From NCBI GenBank assembly GCA_021234155.1, contig JAJEKV010000033.1, forward strand, positions 4,693,454 through 4,757,453: a DNA stretch of 64,000 nt. Direction: 5' to 3'. Below the pieces are notes generated by a model that was not told the DNA's origin, searched no databases, and saw nothing but the letters and a program-made list of their open reading frames with translations. Below, piece by piece: positions 1 to 12,179 of the stretch (positions are counted from its first letter, which is position 1; every line of letters starts with the position of its first letter). The translations under genes and the position numbers were made by a program. Source of the stretch: Isoetes taiwanensis. Taxonomy: Eukaryota > Streptophyta > Lycopodiopsida > Isoetales > Isoetaceae.

Positions 1-1650
1 GCTTTATCGGGCTCAACCTTCTCAACCGTACTTTCACACCCCCAACATGCCTACATCCATCATTCTTCGGGCCATACGCCTCTTCCTTCTCGCGAACCAT
101 CATCTCCCCGGGTGGGCACGCTATCCACATGTCTCCTTTGCGCCTACCCAGAATATCCTTTCCCCACGCTTCCCCGCGCTCTTCCCCGCTTACAACCTTG
201 CCGATCTCAAAACCCATGCTCCGGCTACTTCCTTTTCAACCGCTAGCCACCCCTTCCTCGTGGTCCGCCGTGCACAATGCCACATCCACCTCAACCTCAA
301 TATCCTCACTATCCCCGTTCTGTCCAGCCCCAAGACTTTCACATCTACCTTTCGGACTCGAACCGACTTATCCCACCTTTGGCAACACGAAAAGGCAAAC
401 CGTTAGACCAAAGTGCTTTCAGCCCACATGGAAGAATTTGAGGCTCTAGCCGTCCTAAATGGTCACGCCGCAACCTCAACTGAAATTCCACATCTTTTTC
501 CACCACCACTGCGGCTTCTCCTCATCAATGGCTCATGTCCAACAAAAGCCATTGGAAACAAGACTGGTCCAAATGCGACATCTTTTACGTCTCATTACGG
601 GACCACTGGATGATGATCAACTTCATCTCAAGCAACTCAATGAACTTCAACAAGAGCCCACTCGAGTCTACGCCTTCGACTTTGGATCGACTTCACATTC
701 TCGCTAAGTAAGCTCAAGGAGTACCCTACACAGCCAGATTTTGGTCCGTTTCTCCAAGGACTTCCTCCCCGCTATTCGACTCATGATCAATACCTGCGTC
801 CAAAAACTTTGGAGCAGGCTATCGACCTTGTCAATCACTCACAATGTTTCCTCCCCGGCGGCGGCTCTTCAAGAGCTCCCGCTCATTCCACCTGCCATGG
901 TTCCACAAACGGCCGTTCAAATCAACACGCTTAATCCACAAAGTAAAAACTGTGCCATATTTGCAAATACCAAGGCCATTTGGCCAATGAGTGCAACTCC
1001 ACCAATGGCCCGCCTCATTGCAAGCGATGCAACATGTGCAATCATGCCACGGGAAGAGTGCACTCGCACTCATCCCACACCGCTCCGAACAAAATGGTTT
1101 ATCAAGTGCAAACCACACCAGCAATAATCGCACTATCGCCAGCCACCTCTTCAAAAAGTGCAGCCCACGCAACTCTATCAAGAACAGACCAACCACGGGG
1201 ATCCAACCAACGCCCTCCTTTTGATCCTTCTAAAGCTCGTTATCACCGCCAAGAATGGGGTCATACCACCACGGCGTGTCCTCAACTTCCACAAGTTCGT
1301 GCATGCGGCTTCCGCACAAATCGTACCACATCGGTCCGCCTCACGGCTTACCAACTCTCGCTCGCTAATGGCAAACAAGGCCCGCGACCAGTTCTTAAGA
1401 AGCCACCAAGAGCCAAAGAATCACGCTATCAACCAGCTCCAAAGAAATCAACCTCACCGATCAACAAGCCCAAGAGGAAATTTTTCGTGCACTTAATCCT
1501 CCCCGGCCAGTCAAATTGGGTTGGTTTAGTTTCACGCCGCACCAAGGCATCCCGCCCCTTGACTATTATTCGAAGGGCACGAACCCCGCCTTTGCAGCTT
1601 GACACCATTCCTCATGAGGACGAAAAAAAGGTTCACTTTGCACCGACTTG
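1..1650 (+). pseudogene. gag: gag region of copy A (5' partial, frameshifted)
   Basis: The start is a proline- and histidine-rich stretch, followed by a Retrotrans_gag-like core around 340-800, recognisable by comparison with the clean frame of copy D. Two CCHC zinc knuckles (C-X2-C-X4-H-X4-C) follow at 953-994 and about 1019-1061. The first reads CHICKYQGHLANEC; in the second the last spacer is disturbed by an indel. Gag would form the particle and bind RNA. The reading frame changes at least five times. The first ~95 gag residues lie before the window. Confidence 0.8.
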
Positions 1651-2059
1651 AAAAGCTCATGCCACATGTCATGCCCAAAGTTCGCCAAAGCATTTTGAAC
1701 CTCATGCAAGCCGCCAAGGCCGCACATTGGCAAATGTTCATGCCACCACTAGAGCTCAACAAAGACAAGATACCCTTCAACATCTCAACCTCCACGCCCC
1801 CGCACATATCCCAATATTGCAGCCAGGTTGACTTACTCAAAGAAGTTGCCGCTTCCCCGCCACGCACTCCCGCACTGGGAACCAGCAGATCCTTTTTCTC
1901 ATGTACCTCTCGAACTCCAAGAGGAGCTCGCCAAGATCAAAATTCCTTTAAGCTTGGCAACCATTTTAAAACTCGTCCCTGCTCTCAAGGACCGCTACCA
2001 CTCCCAACCTGCTTTTTAGTTGGGGCCGTGGCTACCTCTACACCCACGGGTCCATGCCA

Positions 2060-5000
2060 CGGGGGAAATCGCTAAGTCAATCATGTTCAAATCGATGGAG
2101 GTAGCGCAAATAATCTTATCACGGATAAACTCCGCAAAACAAATGGGCATCACACAACTCTTCCGCGTCCCCATATGACATCAAATTGGCTAATGGCCAT
2201 ATCACGAGACCTCAAGGCCACACCTATTCTTCACATCAACATTGGTGACCTCCGCTTCCCATGGAATTTGAGTTTGGAAAGTCACGAAGATCCGTGTGAC
2301 TATGAAATGCCGGTAGGCGCACCTTTTCTCCGCCAGCAAAGAGTATCCATTATCGGGCCACGGACCGCTTAGTCATCAATGATGGTCATCTCAATGCCAC
2401 CATGGACTTGCAAACAAAGCAGTGATCATTTCTCGCTGACAATGCGAACCCTCTCTCGCGCATTAATCGATTCTCAAGAAGCTCGGAATATTTATCAAGT
2501 TCAGCTCCACTGCGAGTATGCCTCCGCTATCCTACCCCGGTAATATGCCGATCCTTGGGGAGAAATGACTCTGATCGACTGACCGGGGGCTGCCTTTGCT
2601 TGACCCCTACCCGCTCCTTGCAATCGAATCCAACGCTGATCACTTTTCGATGCCGACACTCCCGCAACTCCCCGATGTACACGCCGGCCATGAAGCAACC
2701 TCTCGCTAGATGAAACCGGAAAGCAACCTCTTTTTTCACCACGCAGTGCCACGATCCGTTATGCTCCAACCTCCTGCACACATTGTCCGTGATAATCAAG
2801 TAATACCCCATATTCGCACTCAAGTCGATTGTGGAAGTGGGCAACAATCAACCTGTCCGCATTGCCGCCAAATCTTCCGGCCCTTATCGTAATCAGGCCG
2901 CCAAGCCGTTCAAAAAATTCAAACACATTTTCACCGAGTTACAAAGATCTTCGGGAATCAACAAAAGCTTGGGGAACTCACCATTCCTACCAAATCTGAT
3001 GCACGCACCGCTGTAGCAACGACAAAGACAGCTCAACCATAATTACCGCGGATCGGCCAAGGCGGAAATTGACAAACTCCTTGTCGCAGTTTGATCTATG
3101 AGGTCAAACATTCTAAATGGGTGAGCCCCATCGCCATTGCCCTTAAGCACAATGGTAAGATCCGCCCCTGTGGACTATCGGAACTCAATCGTGCCACTTG
3201 AGCGCGATCATTTTCCACTTCCCTTCACGCACTGCAAGTTCGAAGAAGTGGTCGGACATGAGATGTACCCTTTATGGATGGTTTTTCTCGCTACAATCGA
3301 TCTCCATCAAGGACTCGATCAACTCAAGACCACTTTCACCACCCCGGGGCACTTTTGCCTACAAGGTGGTTCCTTTTGGATTATCCAACTCTCCTTCAAC
3401 ATTTCAACGATCATGCTCTCGCTTTTCATGATTTCATGAAGGAAAATCCCTTCTTGCAAATTTTTCAAGATGACTTCTCTCGCCACAGCCCATGGTGACC
3501 ATTTGGATAAATTGGAACTCGCCTTCCGTAAATGTGATGAGTCCCATTAGTCTCAATCCTCGAAAATGCACCTTTTGGGCCACTTCGTGTTCTCATTAGG
3601 CCATGTTGTCGCTAGAAAGCAGAATCACCACCGATCCCGCCAAAATCGGGCTTGTGTGCTCAAGGCTCAAGCACCACCAATATCAAGGAGACACGCTTTT
3701 TCCTGAAAGGTCAATTATTACTCCACCTTCATACCGGACCGACAGCCCATTGCATCCCATTCATAAACTCATTTGTGATCTAATCCACCGGGCTTGAATT
3801 CCCAGGCGCGAAGTCGCTTCCAACAAATGAAGCTTTTGCTTACTCAGCACCGTTCTTGTTCCTCCTCAATGGGACAAGCCCTTTCACGCTCATGTCGATG
3901 TCTCGGCGCTTGCTATTGAGCTGTTCTTTCTCAAGAATATGATGCGATTACCGACAAACCAAATCGCTACGCCAAATTTAAAACTCACTTCTGAAAGAAA
4001 ACTATTCTCGCCACCTGGCGCGAAGCTTTGGGTCTCATTTTCTCGGTCCAACGCCTCACATTACCTTTTGGGCAGTCAAATCAAGTTCTTTGTGGACCAC
4101 CAAGCACTCCTCTATTTGATCAACAAGTCCACGCCCACGGGCCGCATTGCTCGTTGGGTCCTCCTTTCCCAAGAATTTGCTCCTTTTGAAATCGCTCATA
4201 AGGCCGGGTAAATCTCATGTTGTTCCGGATTATCTTTCACGATCCACACGATGATCCCGCGAATCGGGTCTCGATGCCTTTCCTGATGCTCAACTTTTTT
4301 AGTCACGGCAACACCACATTGGTTCCATGATTTTCAGCAAGCATTCTCCTCACAGTGTGCTCTTCCACCAGAAGATGAGACGCTCTCTCCTGCCAAGCGA
4401 CAATCACGTCGCCATCAATTTCTCCGAGAGGTTCGTGACTACACCATGGTTGCCGGCCATCTCTACAAAAAGGGTAAGGACACCATCCTTCGACGCTGTG
4501 TTCTACCTCATGAAGTTCCAGACATTGTTCGAGAAGCTCATCAAGGGCTCGGTGGTGGTCATTTTCATGGTGACACCACGGCACGCAAAATCCTTCTCGC
4601 CGGGTATTATTGGCCCACGCTCTTCAAAGATGCTCACGCCCACGCCAAGATCGCGGACGCTTTGCCGGGTGGGACGCCCCACGCCCGCGGACGCTTTTCC
4701 TTTGACGCCGGCCGCCACGCCACTTCCTTCAAAGAAATGGGGAATGGACTTTGTGGGACCTATAGATCCTCCCCGCTGCACACACTCGCGTCTCGATACA
4801 TTCTCGTTCTCACCGACCACGCCACCAAATGGGCGGAAGCTTGTGCCCTTCCGCATAACACCGCAGCTAGCACATGCCTAGAGTCCTCTATCAACAAATT
4901 ATCACGCTGATTCGGCCGCCCTACCTGAGCTGGGGTCGCTGACCGTGGTGTTCATTTCATCAATCATACTATCAAGGAGCCGACGGATTATCTCCCCGAT

Positions 5001-5600
5001 ACATCATCACAAGAGCACACCTTACTATCCTCAAGGCAATGGGTTGGCGTAAAGCACCAACAAAACTCGTCACCATTCTCAAGAAAATTTGTGACGCCCC
5101 CGCATGATTGGCGTGCACAAAACTTCCTACCGTTTTTTGGGCCTACAATACTTGTTTCAAGATTGCTACCGGGTCACACTCCTTTTAAATTGGTTTATGG
5201 TCGAAGCTCTCATGCCGCTTGAATACATCCTTCCAACACCCGCTTTCAACCGGCTACGCCATAATCCACCGGGCCGCACTCAAAGAACGGGTCTATCAAT
5301 TAGAACAGCTTGGATGAACTTCAAGGGATGCTTATATTCGTGTTCTTCATGGACAACAGCTTGCAAAAATCTTTACATGACAAACGCTTGAAGACAAAAA
5401 CATTCAAAGAAGGAGATTTGGTTCTTCTTTATGATTCCGTGTACAAAAATTTTCCGTAAACTCAAGTTTCGCTGGCTTGGCCCTTATCAAATTGTTCAAG
5501 AGGTTAGACCAAGCGCTTTCCAACTAGCCGAAGTTAGATGGCACTCCATTACCTACATTGGTTAATGGTTTTCGCCTCAAAGCATTTCATCACACGTAAA
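2060..5600 (+). pseudogene. pol: pol region of copy A: protease, RT, RNase H, integrase
   Basis: The aspartic protease signature VQIDGG is at about 2082-2105, with a flap-like segment ending near 2370. RT runs about 3085-3500 and includes the WVSP...ALKHNGKIR block and the active site FQDD at 3463-3474, in place of the usual YxDD. RNase H covers about 3880-4260 (VDHQALLYLINKST). Integrase covers about 4300-5250, with a zinc-finger segment HFHGDTTARKILLAGYYWP and the catalytic-core start LTDHATKWAEA. The GPY module ends near 5600. The whole stretch is broken by frameshifts and stops. Family and domain order are clear; activity is not plausible as read. Confidence 0.88.
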
Positions 5601-6596
5601 GTGAACATCAACACACGTAGACAGCTCAAGAAGCAAACACCACGTAAAAGTGACTAGAAAGGCGGTATATTATATTATAGTGGAGATTTTTTTACAAAAT
5701 GTGGGCGCAGCCCAAAATTATTTCCGCTTATGGGCACCGCCTTATATACAAAAACGGGCTCGAGCCCTATCTACTAAGTCCTAAGAGGTAAAACCCCCTA
5801 CCCGGGTTCGAGCAGAGGTAATGCGCAGGAGATGGTAAAGGTTCCCGCCCGATCCCAAATGGAGGTGCAGAACCACCTCCATCCCGCTGGTCTTGGCCTG
5901 GGATGTTCAGCCATCCCGCACACCACCGGCCCATTCAATGCCACTTGCTTGTGGCAGCCAGAGATCCGCATAATTCATCTTGCAAGTGATCCACTCCCGA
6001 CAGCTTAGTGGGCATCGTGGGTCTTTCGCTCAAACCAAAGCCCATACCGAAGCGCCATCGGATGCCTTCGCTCCTCTCCTTCCTTTATATAGCCCATCGA
6101 GGCACTCCTTGTCGACGTGGACCAATCACACAAATCGCCAACGGTTTGCAATGCAAGGTCAAGTTTCTAAAATGAGAATCTTTTCTCCCGCCGCATATCT
6201 AGCCATGGTACCTTCCCGACACATTCCTTTTAATGATATCCCACTTCGAAGTTGCCGCATTGAATGCCATTCCTTCTTTTCACGCTCATTTAACATTAAT
6301 GGGTGTCCTTTTGCCATCCGTCACATCCGATCTTTCTTTCACGCCCTCATCCTTACCGCTTCATTGCTTCTCTTTACGCTTTTGGGACAGCCAAATTTTT
6401 GCCTCTCAATACCCTTCTTGGCATCTTTTGACACCTGCACCATCAACGGTTCCAGCTTTCGCGACTCTTCATACCTCTTCGCCCAGCCAGGCGCCCTAAA
6501 ACAAACCTTTTCGCTCCTTCCTCAGGCCTTTGTCCTCCGTGGCTCGACTTTCGCCTTCCGCTTTGGCATCCCTCTTCGCTCCGCGACATCATTCCC
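5601..6596. other. Spacer between pol and 3' ORF in copy A, with conserved antisense promoter-like block
   Basis: No sense-strand protein is supported here. The stretch holds a perfect 12-bp palindrome GGGCTCGAGCCC near 5757, then on the minus strand an ATTGG box (6122-6126), a TATA-like CTATATAAAG (about 6083-6092) and an ATG (6058-6056). The same arrangement occurs in copies B, C and D. A long plus-strand open frame at 5980-6786 is poor in recognisable motifs and not in register with the other copies, so I treat it as chance. Confidence 0.5.
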
Positions 6597-9526
6597 ATGG
6601 CTGCCCCAAGATTTTCTACACTTCAAGCTACCGCCCCCAAGGATCCGCCCTTTTGCATCTCAGATCCTTCTTGACGCCACTTTCCGCGGAAGCCCTTTGT
6701 TGGCCCAAATAAAGAAGTCGCTGAACGACACCAGCTTTTACGAATTCTCTCAAATGGAACTTCCGCCCAAATCCCGACCAGCTTGAAGCAGCTTCATCGC
6801 CAATATCGTTAATGCCCGCAAGGTTACACCACCGTGGTCGATGGCACCACTATTTCGCTGACTCAACATTTGATTTCTGAGGTATTTCATATTCCCTTGC
6901 ACACCCCTTGTGTATCATGGTCTCGCTATACGATCTCATGTCACAGAAGTTTGGTGCACCTGCTTATCATGCCAATGTCCATCGCCCCCACCAATATCGA
7001 CAAGCCTCACGAAACCTTTGTTAAATTTCTCAGGGCGAAAATTCCTTGGGTATTTTATCAAGAACACCCATATCAATAAGCCTTTCTATAACCTCGTCCT
7101 CACCGCTACACACCCAAACACCACATAGATTGGCCCCAAATGATGTTCTATCGCCTTTCCAAGAAATGGACCGCCTTCGGGTACCACTTCCATTTCTGAA
7201 GTTTCGTGGGAGGCCACTTTCAAGCCCTCATCCGCCATTATTTCCCTCCCACACCACCAAATTCTCATAATTCCACTCAGCCCCTTCCAATCACTCACCA
7301 AGTTGGCACTTCACGCCTTTTTCCATCGGGTCATGTCCACAAATACACCCATGTCACCGCCTCCTCCTCCGCTACACCATCCACTTCACACCATTTTTCT
7401 CAAACATCCCAAACCAGTGCAAAAAGAAGCTCCACCACCACAACACCCTCGCCGGGCTTGTTGTATCAAGACGCCAGGATGCCTGCCGCCGCTTCTCAAG
7501 TTACAAGAATCCCAAGACGCCTTTATGAGCGGGTTCAACGGGCACTAGAGGCCTCCGATGCAGTACACCAGACCTTCAAGCCGCAGAATCGCCTAAGTTG
7601 CAACTTTGAGGCCAAACTTCAAGACAAGCATGAAGCTCTCTTACGTGCTCATGCAGATCTCAAAAGTACACAAGCTCAAGTCAGCCAACTCGCAGATCAA
7701 CAGTGCTCAGCCCAAATGTAAATTCAGACTTTATTGGAGCACAACAAGTCCAAAGCAGCTCTCCCCGAAAATACCAAGGACGCAGATATTGCTAAACTCA
7801 ATGCCTTGTAATCCGAACCGTGGTGAAAATTTCAGCACTCAAGTTCAAAATCTTTTCAGCCCTGACGCCAAGTCGCCTCTTGACGGGCCAGTTTCTACAC
7901 GTGCACCTCTCTCACCACCTCTCTTCAAGATCAGCTTACGAGGTGCGTAAAACGTAGATACCGGATGACGCTGAGATTGCCGTTTTCGCCTCAATACACC
8001 GGGAAATCTTCCTCCCAGTCAACACTTCTCGAACGGTCCGCGGACTACCACGCCGCCGAAGGGGACAACCGGATCCGATCTCGAACAACAACCGCAGCAA
8101 GCTATTCGGGGTCATTGATGAGGCTCAAGCAAAACTTGACGCCCATACCGCCATTCTTCACGTAATGCCCGTTGACTTCCCCAGCCTCCCCGCTATCACG
8201 ATTATGTGGTTGCTTGACGCCACCTCTTCCTTTCGGTGGTATGCGGCCGATGGCCCCGTGGATATTCCCCGAGCAAAGGCAGATTTTCTTCGATTTGGCC
8301 GTAACTCTCCATTGAAGACAAAGGGTTGTGCTGTGCCCTTTGTCGCCTTTTGATCTCATACACCGCGCCGATCCGCACTTTATCACCTTCAGAGTGGTTC
8401 AGCCCATGGCTTACATATTTCATGATTTCTATCCGGGTGATACACGTGAACACTTTGGAAATGGGCGACGCCAGCCTTTTCCAGTGGTGACCCCATCAGC
8501 AATGGGTGCTTCGTGATAACAATCCATATCTTGGCGGATCCCGCCGCACTCCAAACTCTTCATCGAGTACATGCCCGAAGCTTGCCAATCATTTATCTCT
8601 CCGCAAGCGGAAGCGCCGCAAACAAATCGTGAAGTATCTAGGACATCCCGAGGATCTTCCCTATGCACAAATTTATATGCAAAGACTCGCCGTTTACAAT
8701 CAGCCACAAGCTCATGGATAGCAAGACGGTCCCCCACGGATGGGATAGCCCTCCCGCCAACTCTCACCGCTTCTTTTTGGGATCGCTGGTGTCGCTCTTG
8801 ATCCGATCTTGTCGGGCCAATTCAGTGGAGACCGCCAAGAACCCACGCCCCACCTGCATGGTTCCTTCTCCCTATGCTTCCCCGTGTACCTCCACGCCCC
8901 GTGTTCCCGACTTCCGACATTGGCGCCTTCCTTTTTGGACCAAGGTCATGGATGGTCATGCAGCCGGACACCACCTCGATCTCGACGGATCTCCTGGGAT
9001 CCACGCTTTGTTCGGCCACATTGGGAAGAAGGTGCCACTGACACCACCACCAATTGATCTACCTTGCTAATGAGCTGGTTGGCAAACGCCCGCTGGATGC
9101 GCTTCATGGTCTCGACACCTTCTTGCGCACGCCTCCACCTCACCGATCCTTCGTTCCCATCTTCGCTGTGCTTTTGCGCTGCTCTCAAGTGCATTTTGCT
9201 AAGCTCCTTAAATTGGCAACCCCATTTTTATCGCAACGCAATGCCGAATGCCGCTGTCGCCTTTGGCCTTCGTGACTGCCTCCTCATGGAATGTCAAGAT
9301 ATTTCCTCGACGCGCCCACGCCTCTTTGAAGACATGGTACGCCTCGCTTTATTGATGCCGATCCCGCCTCTTTGGCCAAAACACTCCTCAAGCTCTTCAA
9401 TCACGCCAGATCTCATAAGCCGCACCATAATGGTGCCCGCCCTCACCCCCGCGGAGGATCACTTTCGCATGATGGCTTCCCCCTCCCTCAAACGCTTCCT
9501 CCTTTTCTTCACTGAAAGTGTCGCTT
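6597..9526 (+). pseudogene. Post-pol ORF (env position) of copy A, frameshifted
   Basis: This additional coding region between pol and the 3' LTR starts with an ATG in a CCATGG context, followed by residues close to MAAPRFSTLQA, as in the other copies. The N-terminal part (6597-7260) is globular. A Ser/Thr/Pro/His-rich linker follows (7270-7440), then a coiled-coil part (7440-8160), then a C-terminal part with AYIFHDFYPGDTREHF and HGLDTFLR blocks. The function is unknown. It could be an Athila-type env-like frame or resemble the domain called 'putative plant transposon protein', but I see no convincing signal peptide or fusion segment. Many indels break it. Confidence 0.65.
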
Positions 9527-9536
9527 GGTGGGGGAG

Positions 9537-10123
9537 TGTTAGTCCCTGCGGCCTCCCCGGTACAGACTATTCATGCATAATGGCTGCACCAGGTCAAGCT
9601 CAAGGATCCTCGCCAGCCACGGGTCGACATCCAAGGCCCGCGAAGACTGGGCAACCAGACCACGCAGCCAAAGCCTGTGGGTCGCCAACAAGAGGCTCGC
9701 CAGACAAGTGACGGCCCGGCCACCGCCTGGCCGCCGGGCCAAGTGATTCTAGGCACTTTAAGAGGCACCGCCAACATTCCTCAGAAATCGCCTCCTTCCA
9801 AGAGTCGGCACCGAGATCAGTCGAGTGTCTATATTGGGCCCAAGGCCATTGTACTATATATATGAGTAGAGTTAGCACATAAGTTTTAGATGAGTTTTGA
9901 GTCTTGTCTCCTTTCGCTTTTCTCTCTATTGAGCTCATGTATTTACATCATTGATATCAAGGAAGCTTATCATCTTTCTCTCATTTGTTCTCGCTTTTCT
10001 TCTTTTTCTCCTCTTTTGCAAATCCCACAAGTGACATAGTCCCCCTGGACTCTCCTGCTAGGATCCACGGGTCCTCACAGAGGGTCGCCTTCCGTGAGTT
10101 CCCCGAACCCGCACTCCCAAACA
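9537..10123 (+). repeat. LTR shared by copies A (3') and B (5')
   Basis: The LTR starts TGTTAGTCC directly after the purine tract GGTGGGGGAG and ends CCCAAACA, with TG...CA and TGTT/AACA termini, 587 bp. It matches the LTRs at 24122-24703, 34530-35100 and 45354-45944. Copy B's internal region begins immediately afterwards, but without the primer site and leader. Confidence 0.9.
9855..9864 (+). promoter_or_regulatory. LTR core promoter TATA box
   Basis: The sequence TATATATATG lies about 320 bases into the LTR and is kept in every LTR copy of the window (for example near 19955, 34835 and 45670). Transcription would be expected about 25-35 bases downstream, at or just after the TAGCA site where element N inserted in B's LTR. 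Confidence 0.6.
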
Positions 10124-11750
10124 CACCTTCTCAACCTTACTTTCATACCCCGTAACATGCCTACATCCATCATTCGCCCACCATATACCGCCTTCACAAC
10201 CATCATCTCCCCGTGGGCAAGGATATCCACATGTCTCTTTTGCTCCTCCACGTGACTTTCCCCTTCCCTACCTTTTCCACCGCTTCTTCCCTCGCTTACA
10301 ATCTTTACTGCACCTCAAAACCAATGATCGTGCACCTCCAAAGACTTCTCCACCTCAAGAACCCTCGTGATCGGGTCTTTCCCGCACCATACCACCTCCA
10401 ACTCCACCTCAATATAATCCCTATCCAGCCCCCGGCCCAGCCAAGCACTTTCACCTCTACCTTCGTGACACTTAAGCTGACTTATCCCACCTTTGGCAAC
10501 ACGAAAGGCAAACCCTTAGACCAAAGTGCTCAGCCCACATGGAAGAATTTGAGGCTCGGGTCTGTCCCAATGGTCATGCGCGAACCTCAATTGAAATTCC
10601 ACATCTTTTCCACCACCACATCGCGGTTCTCATCAATGGCTCATGTCCAACAAAAGCCACTAGAAACAAGATTGGTCTAAAATGAGAACCGCTTTTCTTT
10701 TCACTATGGGACCACCTGATGATGATCAACTTCATCTCAAGCAACTCAATGACCTTCAACAAGAGCCCACGGAGTCCCGCCAGTGGATTTTGCGTGATCG
10801 ACTTCACATTCTCGCCAAGAAACTCAAGGAGTACCCCACACAGAGCCGATCTTTGGTCCGTTTCTCCAAGGACTTCCTCCAGCCTATCCGACTCATGATC
10901 AATACCTCATACCAAGACTTTGGAGCAAAGCTATCGATCTTGTCAATCACTCACCAATGTTTCCTCCCCGTATGGCTCTTCGAGCTCCCCTTTCATTCCA
11001 CCCGGCCATGGTTCCCTGCATCGCTATTCAACCTCAACACGCCAATCCGCAGCCGCTAGCCGACCGGTGCCATATCCGCAAATATCAAGGCCACTTGGCT
11101 AATGAGTGCAACTCCACCAATGGCCCGCCATTATAAACGATGCAACATGTGCAATCATGCCACTAAGAGTGCACTCGCACTCATCCTACACCTTTCAACA
11201 AGATGGTTTATCAAGTGCAAACAACACCTCAAAGACCAATCGCAATATCGCCAGCCACCACCGCAGCGCAACCCAATCAACTCTATCGCAACAGAGCAAC
11301 AACGGGACCCAACACACGCCCTCCTTTTTGATCCTTCAAAGCTCAAGTTATCACCGCCAAGAATGGGGTCATACCACCACGGGCGGTCCTCAACTTCCAC
11401 AAGTTCAGTGCATCTTCCCTCGCACAAATCAGACCACATCGGTCCGCCACACGGCTTACCAACTCGATTGCTAATGGCAAACAAGGCCCGGCCCCCGTTT
11501 TCTAAGCCACCCCGCGCCCAAGAATCACGCTTATCAACCAGCTCCCCGCCAATCAACCTCGCTTGATCAACAAGCCTCAGAAGAAATTTTTCGTGCTCTT
11601 AATCCTCCAAATTCAAAATGCATCAAATTGGGTTGGTTTGGTTTCACGCCGCACTGTATGCCACGCCCCTTAACCATTATTCCTAATGGCACGCGAACCT
11701 CGCCTTTGCAAATGACACCATTCCTCATGAAGAAGAAAAAAGGTTCACTT
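10124..11750 (+). pseudogene. gag: gag region of copy B (N-terminus deleted)
   Basis: It aligns with gag of copies A, C and D. The core (LTYPTFGNTKGKPLDQ near 10475, then the DDDQLHLKQLNDLQQEP block near 10720) is followed by two zinc knuckles at about 11070-11185. In the first knuckle the second Cys reads Arg (CHIRKYQGHLANEC). Several frameshifts are present, and the 5' part is lost with the leader deletion. Confidence 0.8.
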
Positions 11751-12179
11751 TGCACCTGACTTGAGAAACTCATGCCGCATGTTATGCCTAAAGTTCACCA
11801 AAGCATTTTGAACCTCATGCAAGCCGCCGAAGGACGACGCTATTAATGTTCATGCCACCACTAGAGCTCAACAAAGACAAGAAGCACCTTCCACGCCTCA
11901 ACCTCCACGCCTCGTGACATATCCACATATAGCCGCAGAGGTTGACCTACTCAAAGAAGTTGCCGCTTCTTTACCACGCGACTCCTCGCACTGTGGATCC
12001 AGCAGATCCTTTTTCTCATGTGCCCCTCGAACTCCAAGAGGAGCTAGCCAAAATCAAAATTCCTTTAAGTTTGGCCACAATTTTGAAACTCGCCCCCGCC
12101 TCAAAGACCGCTACCACCCCCGATCGCTTTGGTTGGGGTCAGTAGCTACCTCTACTCCCACGTGCATATGCCACTTGCA

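Larger units (their letters stand above)
1..10123 (+). mobile_element. Ty3/gypsy retrotransposon copy A, 5' end outside window
   Basis: Gag-, protease-, RT-, RNase H- and integrase-like segments follow one another on the plus strand, then a further coding region, a polypurine tract (9527-9536) and an LTR (9537-10123). The order PR-RT-RH-IN places it in Ty3/gypsy. The integrase tail carries a GPY motif followed by LDG...VNGFRLK, which is typical of the chromodomain-less OTA (Tat/Athila) clade. The window begins about 290 bases into the internal region, judged by alignment to copy C. Frameshifts occur every few hundred bases, so the copy is not coding as read. It shares its 3' LTR with copy B, giving an LTR-internal-LTR-internal-LTR tandem. 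Confidence 0.9.

Noticed and set aside
5795-5830. GGGTTCGAGCAGAGG, similar to a tRNA T-loop or SINE B box
   Set aside because: It fails the B-box consensus at the last positions. No A box or tRNA fold was found, and the sequence is a normal part of the gypsy spacer in all copies.
5980-6786. 268-codon open frame on the plus strand between pol and the post-pol ORF in copy A
   Set aside because: The matching regions of B, C and D are not open in this frame, and no motif is seen. It overlaps the conserved start at 6597 in another frame.
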